NCBI GenBank assembly: GCA_946479535.1
Contig: CAMLGP010000127.1
Span: 1 to 7,338, forward strand
Direction: 5' to 3'
From: an uncultured Bacteroidota bacterium
Lineage (GTDB): Bacteria > Bacteroidota > Bacteroidia > Chitinophagales > Chitinophagaceae
Length of the DNA: 7,338 nt
Within the stretch, counting starts at the first letter, position 1. Each line of letters starts with the position of its first letter. A model generated the notes under the pieces. The model saw nothing but the letters and a program-made list of their open reading frames with translations. It was not told where the DNA came from and ran no database searches. Both the position numbers and the translations under genes were made by a program. Positions 1 through 6,823 of this stretch are shown piece after piece.

Positions 1-1
1 G

Positions 2-163
2 TTGATTGAGCCTTATTCTGATTTGGATTTTTTTGTAGCTATCAATCTTTATGACACAAAGGTAATGTCTGAACCAGGCCGTCTCAGGGTGGGAATTAGA
101 CAATATAAGGGGTTGATTTGGACAATGGGAATTGTCTGCAAGGAGGATGTTTCTTGTATATAA
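2..163 (+). CDS. Possible 3' end of a plus-strand gene entering from the left edge (unidentified)
   Basis: A plus-strand frame is open from base 2 to a TAA at 161-163, giving 53 residues. It begins LIEPYSDLDFFVAINLYD and continues with a GRLRVGIRQYKGLIWTMGI stretch. Its mixed hydrophobic and charged composition looks protein-like, and it would end 9 bases before the convergent stop of the next gene, which is normal gene packing. I do not recognise the family. An open frame of this length can occur by chance at this base composition, and a minus-strand frame is also open across the same bases. A minus-strand promoter-like string lies inside it at 57-64. The call is therefore weak and depends on sequence to the left of the window. 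Confidence 0.3.
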   Translation: MIEPYSDLDFFVAINLYDTKVMSEPGRLRVGIRQYKGLIWTMGIVCKEDVSCI

Positions 164-172
164 TGGGAAGGG

Positions 173-622
173 TTATTGACCTGAAGGCAGCATATTCCTG
201 ATACCACTGATCTTCCATTTTCCTTTTTCATTCACTACAATAAATGCACTCCACATCTTTCGTATAGATCCATCAGTATTGGTGATCTCATAACGGCAAT
301 CTGCAATGGCTGTTGTAGAGTTTAGCATCTTTATACTTTCTACCTTCAGTGTTCTCGTGCCTGGCTGAGTACCAGAACTTTTAACCATCCCGGCTACTGC
401 TGAAGCTATTCCCTTTCGCCACTCCCCGTTTGAAACCAACTGATCAATATCAGTAGTCAATATTGATTTCAGCAGGTTAGTATCAATTTTCTCTCTGGCC
501 TCTGAATATTGATCAATTAAGTGGGTGATGGCATTTTGTTGTTTTTCAGTAAGTGCTTGTTGGGAATGTATTAGTGATATACTGGTTATAAATAGTAACC
601 CTAATAAGGCGATTTTTTTCAT
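173..622 (-). CDS. Exported NTF2/SnoaL-like (DUF4440/TIGR02246-type) small protein
   Basis: The product has 149 residues. Residues 1-20 form a signal peptide: MKK, a hydrophobic core (IALLGLLFITSISLI), then HS|QQ. The mature part resembles the cone-shaped NTF2-like fold. A helix at about 25-55 (EKQQNAITHLIDQYSEAR) is followed by a segment resembling 'DxDxxVSNGEWRKGI' at 58-72. Beta strands follow at about 90-112 (TLKVESIKML, TAIADCRYEI) and 122-140 (MWSAFIVVNEKGKWKISGI). The WxI near the end is typical of SnoaL/DUF4440 domains. Members often bind small molecules or are catalytically inert, and no catalytic residue can be assigned here, so the substrate is unknown. It probably acts in the periplasm. 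The frame extends upstream to 748, but the start at 622 was chosen because the signal peptide begins exactly there and the extension would read through a terminator hairpin. There is no clear Shine-Dalgarno site. Confidence 0.82.
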   Translation of the reverse strand: MKKIALLGLLFITSISLIHSQQALTEKQQNAITHLIDQYSEAREKIDTNLLKSILTTDIDQLVSNGEWRKGIASAVAGMVKSSGTQPGTRTLKVESIKMLNSTTAIADCRYEITNTDGSIRKMWSAFIVVNEKGKWKISGIRNMLPSGQ

Positions 623-652
623 CTTGCCAGTATTGTTTGCCAGTGAAGGTAT

Positions 653-678
653 AAAAAACCCCGGAAAGACTTCCGGGG
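653..678 (-). terminator. Strong rho-independent terminator pointing left, upstream of the NTF2-like gene
   Basis: Read on the minus strand, CCCCGGAA, loop GTCT and TTCCGGGG form a perfect 8-bp stem containing six G-C pairs. Six T residues follow directly (A653-A658 on the plus strand). This is a textbook intrinsic terminator for leftward transcription. It ends 30 bases before the ATG of the NTF2-like gene, yet no minus-strand gene that would need terminating is obvious between it and the plus-strand gene at 796. It may be a leader attenuator, the end of a short unrecognised transcript, or insulation against antisense transcription coming out of the propeller gene. The plus strand has no T tract after this stem, so it is one-directional. 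Confidence 0.7.
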
Positions 679-698
679 TAAGAGACTGATTCTTAACC

Positions 699-715
699 CA
701 GGAAACTTTTTCCTG
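699..715. other. Perfect inverted repeat (7-bp stem, 3-nt loop) beside the terminator
   Basis: CAGGAAA (699-705), CTT, TTTCCTG (709-715) is a perfect hairpin, 20 bases from the terminator stem. On the plus strand it is followed by CCCCCTTTTT (716-725), so it could be a poor plus-direction terminator. On the minus strand it would be the first of two successive hairpins in the leader of the NTF2-like gene. Function is inferred only from position. Confidence 0.4.
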
Positions 716-774
716 CCCCCTTTTTGGTAAGCACAGTGACTTTAGCATTCCTCTTCTGCAGGATTTTATTATAT

Positions 775-790
775 TAGTGGAACACCACTA
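775..790 (+). other. Small hairpin immediately before the propeller gene start
   Basis: TAGTGG (775-780), AACA, CCACTA (785-790) is a perfect 6-bp inverted repeat ending 5 bases before the ATG at 796, where a ribosome would bind. It could modulate translation or be a protein-binding palindrome. TATATTAG at 770-777 overlaps it and resembles the Bacteroidota -7 box TAnnTTTG with one mismatch. If that box is the promoter, the transcript would begin inside or after the repeat, which would favour an operator over an RNA hairpin. No good -33 box was seen. Confidence 0.3.
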
Positions 791-795
791 CTGCC

Positions 796-3366
796 ATGAA
801 TAGAATCCTTGCTACCATTTGTTGCCTAACCTTCTTTTTTTCTGCTTCAGCACAATTCAACTGGTCAAATCCTCAACCTTCCGGGTTTCTAAATAACAAG
901 GTGGTATTTGTTAATGATTCCACCGGTTTTATTATAAATACCAATGGTGATCTTTTGAAAACAGCCAATAGAGGGGTTACCTGGAATAATAGCAATTATT
1001 TTCCCCGTTGTAGTGCAATGGACGTTAAAGATAGTTTTCTGGTGATTGGCGGTGCAGATACAACAGTTTATATAAGTATTGATGGAGCAAACAGCTGGAT
1101 TAAGGGGGTAATAAAGCAGGATAATGTTATTGATAAAATCCAGATCATTAACAAGGATACGGTTTTTGCACTTTGCAAGAATTCTAATATTGGCACAGCT
1201 ATTCTTTACCGCTCAACAGATGGTGCATTAACTTGGCAATCGGTTACTGTTACACCAAATATCAGAACATTTGATTTTATTGACGGAAAGTTGGGGTATG
1301 CCACCAGCTATGGTACGGTTTTTAAAACGGTCAATGGCGGGCTGGCATGGGATACGATCTATAATGCTCCTTCCGGCTATGGATTTTTGGCAATGGAATT
1401 CCTTGACCGCAACCTGGGATTCGCCTATAAGGAATTTGACGGTATTTTCAGAACTACCGATGGAGGTTCAACATGGTCCAGGGTTCTGGCCTCAACCTAT
1501 GGCAGGATTTATAATTTCGGTTTTGCCAGTACTACTACCGTGTTTGCAGTTGGAGAAGACGGATCACTTTACCGAAGTACAGACGGTGGCACAAACTGGG
1601 AATTTAAGTATAATCATACTGGCGACAGGTTTGGAATATACTCCTGTTTTTTTACAAGTGCCACTACTGGTTATTTTGCTGGTCTTCGTGGAGTGATCTT
1701 CAAAACCATAGATGGTGGAAATAGCTATATGGATTATTCTCCATTCTATAATGATGTAAGACCCATTTCCTTCCCAACACCTTCTGTTGGTTATGCGGGA
1801 GTGTGGTGGAATTTATACAAGACTACTAACGGCGGTCAAAGTTGGGCAAAATTGCCAATTATAACAGACGATACTTCTAATCAAAGATTCACTTACCTCC
1901 ATTTTTATTCAGCTGATTCTGGTCTTGCCTTTGCTGAAAGCCCGGTTCGTATGTATAAAACAACCAATGGCGGATTGAATTGGCAACCGGTTGATTTGCC
2001 GATTCCGTATTATCAGACCGAATATATTAGCGGCTTCTTTACTATAAAAAACACCATCTATATTAATCTTAAGGCCGCTTATGGCAACTATATGTTGCAA
2101 TCAATGGACCGAGGTGAAACCTGGCGAACGCTATACCAATCACAATATGGGACTGTGCGAAACCTGTTTTTTGTTGATGAAAAAACGGGTTATGGTACAT
2201 TAGGTCCGTATTTGTACAAAACCATTGATAGTGCAAAGACATGGACAACTATTCTGACCTCATCTGGTTACGCTTATAGCAGTCTTTGGTTTGTAAATCC
2301 CGCCGTTGGTTATTTAGGTGGAAGTGGCGGAGCTAATTATCGCACACTGGATAGTGGCAAGACATGGCAGTTTATGTATGTTTATCCCGATAATGCAAAT
2401 TTTTATGATGTTTTTGCCATCCGTTTCTTCAATGAAAAAATTGGCTATTTAACCAGTGGGTATGGCGGCATATATAAGACCTTTAATGGAGGTAAAAACT
2501 GGAAACCTGATATGGGAGCAACGTGGGATTGTCATACTATTGAAATGACCACGGATACTACATTGTTTATTGGAGGTGATTACGGTACCCTGCTTTCAAA
2601 AGATATGCGAGAATATGATATTGATTCACTTTCGGCCAGTCTGGAACCTACCTGTAATGCCAGAATTACTGCCAGCGTTTCTGCAGCACTTTCGCGTGTG
2701 GATAGTATTTGGGTTGAATATGGCGCTGGCGGAAAATTCAGGACCGTTCAGTCCAATCCGCTTTCAGTTAAAGACAGCACCGTTAAAGCAGATATTCTAT
2801 TACAGGGTCTCTCATCAGATAGTATCTACCGGGTCAGAATAAAGCTTTTTTATCGCAATAGTTATTATTACTCTGATTCTATAAATTTCCGCCCTGGCGG
2901 ATTGCCTAAACCAGTCATTACATTAAATGGCACTACGCTCAGTTCTTCTACACCATCCGGTAATCAATGGTTTCTTAATGGTAATCCAATTACTGGTGCA
3001 ACCAATGCAACTTATCAGCCTGTAACCGGAGGCACCTATACAGTGCAGCAAACCCAGAATGGCTGTAAAAGCAGTATGTCGCAAGGTCTAAACTATACTG
3101 CCACAGCTATAATAGATCCTGTACTTGCAGAAAGCATACAGATACTTCCTAATCCGGTAAGAAGCATTCTTCGAATTAAAAACAAAGGCCTAAAAAAGCT
3201 GCGTCTTACCATGGTTGACATTGGCGGCCGTATAATTGAGGTGGTACAAACTTCGAAAGCTGAAGAATTATGGAACGTAGATTCCTTAAGCGCCGGCATT
3301 TATACTTTGCTAATTGAAGACTTAACAACACATAGAAGAACTACTGCCAAATTGGTTAAATGGTAA
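796..3366 (+). CDS. Secreted Asp-box (YCF48/BNR-like) beta-propeller protein with T9SS type A sorting domain
   Basis: The product has 856 residues. Residues 1-19 are a signal peptide ending ASA|Q. Residues about 20-605 are tandem propeller blades of about 38-47 residues. Each closes with an Asp-box-like motif, S/T-x-D/N-G-G-x-T/N-W, near residues 56, 94, 140, 178, 220, 261, 304, 343, 389, 436, 476, 517 and 562; a degenerate fourteenth may lie near 600. This suggests two seven-bladed propellers. Residues about 610-700 look FN3-like (WVEYG, then LSSDSIYRVRI). Residues about 703-768 look Ig-like (QWFLNGNPITGAT, then GTYTVQQTQNGCKS). Residues about 783-856 are a T9SS type A C-terminal domain (LPNPVRSILRI, then LSAGIYTLLIED, ending AKLVKW). 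It is probably secreted or anchored on the cell surface. Such propellers bind proteins or glycans; no sialidase or other catalytic set is evident. It stands alone on the plus strand and ends 6 bases from the convergent SDR gene. Confidence 0.93.
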   Translation: MNRILATICCLTFFFSASAQFNWSNPQPSGFLNNKVVFVNDSTGFIINTNGDLLKTANRGVTWNNSNYFPRCSAMDVKDSFLVIGGADTTVYISIDGANSWIKGVIKQDNVIDKIQIINKDTVFALCKNSNIGTAILYRSTDGALTWQSVTVTPNIRTFDFIDGKLGYATSYGTVFKTVNGGLAWDTIYNAPSGYGFLAMEFLDRNLGFAYKEFDGIFRTTDGGSTWSRVLASTYGRIYNFGFASTTTVFAVGEDGSLYRSTDGGTNWEFKYNHTGDRFGIYSCFFTSATTGYFAGLRGVIFKTIDGGNSYMDYSPFYNDVRPISFPTPSVGYAGVWWNLYKTTNGGQSWAKLPIITDDTSNQRFTYLHFYSADSGLAFAESPVRMYKTTNGGLNWQPVDLPIPYYQTEYISGFFTIKNTIYINLKAAYGNYMLQSMDRGETWRTLYQSQYGTVRNLFFVDEKTGYGTLGPYLYKTIDSAKTWTTILTSSGYAYSSLWFVNPAVGYLGGSGGANYRTLDSGKTWQFMYVYPDNANFYDVFAIRFFNEKIGYLTSGYGGIYKTFNGGKNWKPDMGATWDCHTIEMTTDTTLFIGGDYGTLLSKDMREYDIDSLSASLEPTCNARITASVSAALSRVDSIWVEYGAGGKFRTVQSNPLSVKDSTVKADILLQGLSSDSIYRVRIKLFYRNSYYYSDSINFRPGGLPKPVITLNGTTLSSSTPSGNQWFLNGNPITGATNATYQPVTGGTYTVQQTQNGCKSSMSQGLNYTATAIIDPVLAESIQILPNPVRSILRIKNKGLKKLRLTMVDIGGRIIEVVQTSKAEELWNVDSLSAGIYTLLIEDLTTHRRTTAKLVKW

Positions 3367-3372
3367 GAAAGT

Positions 3373-4140
3373 CTATTTTATCTCATCCCGGTAAAAATAA
3401 ATCCCATCTGCCTGCCTCGTACATGTCAACATCAGATCATCGATGCAAACATGGGCTGGCAGGGTAGTACAGTAATATATAACATCAGCTACATCTTTTG
3501 CGGATAAAGGATTAATTCCATTATATACACTATCCGCAGTTTTTTCATCACCCTTGAATCTTACAATCGAAAATTCAGTTAGGGCAGCGCCTGGGTGAAT
3601 GCCAGTGACCTTAATATTGTGCCGCAGCATATCAATCCGCATCGCCTGGTTCAATGCATCCACGGCATATTTGCTGGCACAATACATATTACCGCGCTCA
3701 TATACCTGTTTTCCAGCTACTGATCCAAGATTTATGATATGTCCCTGTTTGCGCTTTACCATCAGTTGTGCCACCGCCTGTGCCACATAGGCAAATCCCT
3801 TTACATTGGTGTCCACCATAATGTTCCAGTCTTCCAGATTCGCTTCTTCAAAATAATCCCGTCCCAGTGCCAGACCGGCATTATTGATCAGCACATCTAT
3901 ATTCTGCCAGCTGGCAGGTAATGACCTGACACTTTCAAACACAGCCTGCTGATCCCGCACATCAAAAGGCAACACATATCCGGCCATATTATACCGTTTC
4001 TCCAATGAACGGCACAACTCTTCCAGCCGATCCTTTCTCCGGCCATTCAATATCACATCATATCCATTGGAAGCAAATACCTCTGCACAGGCTTTTCCAA
4101 AACCTGAACTGGCTCCGGTTATCATTACAATCTTAGACAT
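3373..4140 (-). CDS. SDR-family NAD(P)-dependent oxidoreductase, YdfG-like
   Basis: The product has 255 residues, the usual length of a classical short-chain dehydrogenase. The Rossmann cofactor motif TGASSGFG is at 8-15. Arginines at 34-35 after beta-strand 2 favour NADP(H). D60 follows in FDVR, and NNAG is at 86-89. The full catalytic tetrad is present: N112, S140, Y153 and K157 (YCASK). The PG loop at 183-184, the TEFSIVRFKGDE segment (188-199) and the LPAHVCIDDLML segment (227-238) match the YdfG subgroup. That subgroup includes NADP-dependent 3-hydroxy acid/L-allo-threonine (serine 3-) dehydrogenases. Which substrate it uses cannot be told from sequence. It has no signal peptide, so it is cytoplasmic. 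It lies 68 bases downstream of the T9SS type B gene on the same strand and may be the last gene of that transcript. No Shine-Dalgarno site is clear, and a short palindrome sits just upstream. Confidence 0.93.
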   Translation of the reverse strand: MSKIVMITGASSGFGKACAEVFASNGYDVILNGRRKDRLEELCRSLEKRYNMAGYVLPFDVRDQQAVFESVRSLPASWQNIDVLINNAGLALGRDYFEEANLEDWNIMVDTNVKGFAYVAQAVAQLMVKRKQGHIINLGSVAGKQVYERGNMYCASKYAVDALNQAMRIDMLRHNIKVTGIHPGAALTEFSIVRFKGDEKTADSVYNGINPLSAKDVADVIYYCTTLPAHVCIDDLMLTCTRQADGIYFYRDEIK

Positions 4141-4145
4141 AAGCG

Positions 4146-4158
4146 CTCAATTATTGAG
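4146..4158. promoter_or_regulatory. Short palindrome upstream of the SDR start (possible operator)
   Basis: CTCAAT-T-ATTGAG is a 13-base palindrome with perfect 6-base arms, ending 5 bases upstream of the SDR start codon on the minus strand. A second perfect 10-base palindrome, GGAATATTCC, lies at 4186-4195 in the same 68-base gap. Either could be a dimeric regulator site. Short AT-rich palindromes are common by chance, so this rests on position and symmetry only. No terminator was found in this gap, so read-through from the upstream gene is possible. Confidence 0.22.
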
Positions 4159-4208
4159 GCTGCAATTTACTGTGAATTTAGTTGGGGAATATTCCGGATA
4201 ACAGATTG

Positions 4209-6815
4209 TTATCGTATCAGCGTAACTGTTCCCTTAAGGAATATGGGCTTATCCAGGTAGTCAATGGCACTAACCATCCACACAAAGACATTACTGCCCT
4301 GTGGCGTTCCACCAAGTGTTCCATCCCATCCTTTTCCATTAGTGGTAGTGGTGAATATCAATTGGCCCCAACGATTATAGATACTGAAATATTTGATTGT
4401 TTTTACCCCCACAGCAATGGGTTTCACTTCATCATTCCGGCCATCTCCATTAGGTGTAAATCCTGTTGGTACAAAAACATAGGGGTTGGTCTTGAATACG
4501 GTCACCTTCACATAATCCGTATCCACACAGCCCGCCTGGTTAAACACCTGTACCATGTATTTCACGCTGTCGATCTCTGCTTCATATCGCCCTATGGGAT
4601 TTTTGATATTGGGATCATTTAATCCGGTGGGTGGGCTCCAGATATAACTCGCTCCTCCTTCTGCATTCAATTGCAAGGGCTGTCCAACCACTACCATAGT
4701 ATCGTTGCCTGCAAATGGCCTGATCTTCGGTAATACATTTACGTAAACTGTATCTCTTCCCGGTTTGGGACAACCTTTAGTATCATACACCGTCAGGATA
4801 TATCGGGTTGTATCACGGGGATGGGCAATTGGATTGAGCGTATTGGCATTGGTGAGTGAGCTAACGGGGGTCCAGGCAAATGTTGAGCCGTCATGGCTGC
4901 CCTTTAGAGCGGCGTCTGTATTATAACAAATAGTGGTATCTAATCCTGCGTTAACTTTTGGATACGGTACAGCAGTAACGCCAATATCTTTTTGTGCTGT
5001 GCAACTTCCAATTTTTGCAATTACAGTGTAGATTGCAGTATTGCCATTTATGCCAATTGGGTTTTGAATGTTGGGATTGTTTACGTCAGGCGCAGGAGAC
5101 CATTGGTATTGTAATCCATCACTCACAACCTGCAATTGCACAGGGTCTGTCTGGCAAATGGTGGTATCCTTCATTTCATTGAGCGTAACAAAGTTTACCA
5201 CACGAACACGCACCGAATCATTATTTACGCATCCCTGTTCATCCAGCGTTACATGATAGGTAGTGGTATTGGCAGGATTCACTGTTGGTGTTCCTGTATT
5301 GCCGTTGACCATATTGAAATTCGGCGCCCAGCTAAATACACCTGTACCCGATGCCTGCAACGTTACTGCATCTGGTACACATATCAGGGTATCTTTAAAT
5401 CCCAGCGTAATTGGCGGTTTCTCTATAACATTTACCACATGAGATACAGTATCCGTACAGCCCTTACTGTTAGTTACTGTTAATAGCACAATTTTGGGAC
5501 CGATAGATGAGTAGGTATGTGTTGGATTTTTTACTGTTGCCTGTCCGCCATCACCAAAATCCCAGGTCCATGAATCAACCACACCATAGTTGGTTGCGGT
5601 CTGATCTGTCATTACCACAGGTTTGGTCAGGCAGATACCTGCGGCATTGAATTCCGGGAAGAAACCAGGCCAGACACCCACTTTTGCTGTTGTAGAATCT
5701 GAACAATCCTGGTTACGGTTAGTGACCAGCTTGATTGTGTAATCACCAGCTGTTGTATAGGTATGTACTGGAGTTGGGGAAGTTGATGAATTATCTGGAC
5801 CACTGGCAGGGTCTCCAAATTCCCAGTAAAAGGAATTGATCAGCGGGCTATTGCTTTTGTTGGAAAAATTCATGGTAAAGCCATCGCAGGTGATATACTG
5901 GGGGTCAAGTTGTGCTTTGGCAATATCACAACCACCAGCTTTTATCTGCAGGTCCTTGCGTTGAGTAGCTATTACCACACCCTGCCTTATTTCTTCCACG
6001 CAAACCGTTACCACGTATATACCCTGGGCAGGAGAGGTACCAGTGATCAGGCCTGTATTGGGGTTTATGGACACGCTGGGCCCTAATGGACTGAAAGCAT
6101 TAAACGGACTGTTATAGCTAACACTTGTATAGGGCGGAGCTGCGGGTGGGTTAGGCGCAGATTGGGCCTGGTTCCCGGAACTACCACCAATCCATGCATT
6201 GCAAAATGAATAACGTAAAACATCAGAAGCATCAGCATCAACTGCTCCAAAGCTATAAGTGAAAGGATATCCTCCACACACGATCACAGTATCAATTCCT
6301 ACAAAGCGTGCGCTATTGTTTACTGGTGCAGATGCAAGCATGGAAGTACCTGGGATATCAGCTGTATAAGTAGCTCCCTGGTTCCCGGAACCCAACAGGT
6401 TGCTGATACCATTGATGCGGCAGCAACGTTGATAGGCTACAGTATATCCATTTATGCTGGCAGGAAGGCTAACGTCAAACTCATAATACCCTACCTGATA
6501 ACAAACCTGGGGCGCATTGGTGATACAGGGCCCCGGATAGCCAAGCTGAAGCTGCTGAGGGCCCCCTTCCATAGGAACAAGACCTTGCCACACAATGGCA
6601 TTTGTAGATTTATTGTAGACTGCTATGGCAGCACTGGCATCCAGTTGGGCGCCGGCAGAAAAACAGTCGCGGTAAAGTTTCAGGGTTACATGGTACTGGT
6701 GCTGACCGTTAGAGAATCCCACATAGCTATAGAACATTTCACCGCCGGTAATATGCTCGGCCAGTAGCGCTTTAGAGAATAACAGCGTTGTCAATATGAC
6801 TATGAAACGTTTCAT
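4209..6815 (-). CDS. PKD/Ig-repeat surface protein with T9SS type B (CHU_C, gliding-motility-associated) sorting domain
   Basis: The product has 868 residues counted from the ATG. Residues 1-19 are a signal peptide (MKRFIVILTTLLFSKALLA|E). Residues about 20-295 form a recurrent Bacteroidota N-terminal module: HITGGE at 21, LYRDC at 47-51, QRCC at about 129-132, a cadherin-like DADASD at 193-198, then a VCVEEIRQGVVIATQRKDLQ strand pair. Two PKD domains follow (WEFGD 331-335 with HTYTTAGDYTIKL; WDFGDG 418-423 with HTYSSIG). Four Ig-like repeats of about 70 residues begin near 474, 548, 624 and 702 (DTxIC ... WxP ... NP ... TxY ... GC). The CHU_C sorting domain covers about 777-868 (FTPNGDGRND 786-795, IYNRWGQLIF, WDG). 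It is probably exported by T9SS and surface-attached; an adhesin or scaffold role is inferred. A TTG at 6827 lies in frame, but the ATG at 6815 gives the cleaner signal peptide. Confidence 0.93.
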   Translation of the reverse strand: MKRFIVILTTLLFSKALLAEHITGGEMFYSYVGFSNGQHQYHVTLKLYRDCFSAGAQLDASAAIAVYNKSTNAIVWQGLVPMEGGPQQLQLGYPGPCITNAPQVCYQVGYYEFDVSLPASINGYTVAYQRCCRINGISNLLGSGNQGATYTADIPGTSMLASAPVNNSARFVGIDTVIVCGGYPFTYSFGAVDADASDVLRYSFCNAWIGGSSGNQAQSAPNPPAAPPYTSVSYNSPFNAFSPLGPSVSINPNTGLITGTSPAQGIYVVTVCVEEIRQGVVIATQRKDLQIKAGGCDIAKAQLDPQYITCDGFTMNFSNKSNSPLINSFYWEFGDPASGPDNSSTSPTPVHTYTTAGDYTIKLVTNRNQDCSDSTTAKVGVWPGFFPEFNAAGICLTKPVVMTDQTATNYGVVDSWTWDFGDGGQATVKNPTHTYSSIGPKIVLLTVTNSKGCTDTVSHVVNVIEKPPITLGFKDTLICVPDAVTLQASGTGVFSWAPNFNMVNGNTGTPTVNPANTTTYHVTLDEQGCVNNDSVRVRVVNFVTLNEMKDTTICQTDPVQLQVVSDGLQYQWSPAPDVNNPNIQNPIGINGNTAIYTVIAKIGSCTAQKDIGVTAVPYPKVNAGLDTTICYNTDAALKGSHDGSTFAWTPVSSLTNANTLNPIAHPRDTTRYILTVYDTKGCPKPGRDTVYVNVLPKIRPFAGNDTMVVVGQPLQLNAEGGASYIWSPPTGLNDPNIKNPIGRYEAEIDSVKYMVQVFNQAGCVDTDYVKVTVFKTNPYVFVPTGFTPNGDGRNDEVKPIAVGVKTIKYFSIYNRWGQLIFTTTTNGKGWDGTLGGTPQGSNVFVWMVSAIDYLDKPIFLKGTVTLIR

Positions 6816-6823
6816 CGATCGGA

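Noticed and set aside
49..231. 60-residue minus-strand frame
   Set aside because: It overlaps the end of the NTF2-like gene out of frame and has no recognisable domain or codon pattern.
623..748. N-terminal extension of the NTF2-like protein by 42 residues
   Set aside because: It would place a signal peptide in the middle of the protein and translate through the terminator hairpin; the internal Met at 622 begins a clean signal peptide.
1271..1696. 141-residue plus-strand frame inside the propeller gene
   Set aside because: It is a shadow of the Asp-box repeats in another frame; the main frame has clear family motifs throughout.
796..2610. Possible DNA-level tandem repeat or CRISPR-like periodicity in the propeller gene
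   Set aside because: The period of about 115-140 bases is protein-level only; the DNA copies are too diverged and the frame is open throughout.
3360..3380. Shared bidirectional terminator between the convergent propeller and SDR genes
   Set aside because: Only 6 bases separate the stops, and no GC-rich inverted repeat with a T tract is present on either strand.
4182..4622. 146-residue plus-strand frame, and others near 5136-5483 and 6429-6767
   Set aside because: All lie antisense to the type B cargo, whose PKD and CHU_C motifs are unambiguous; the antisense frames show no domain.
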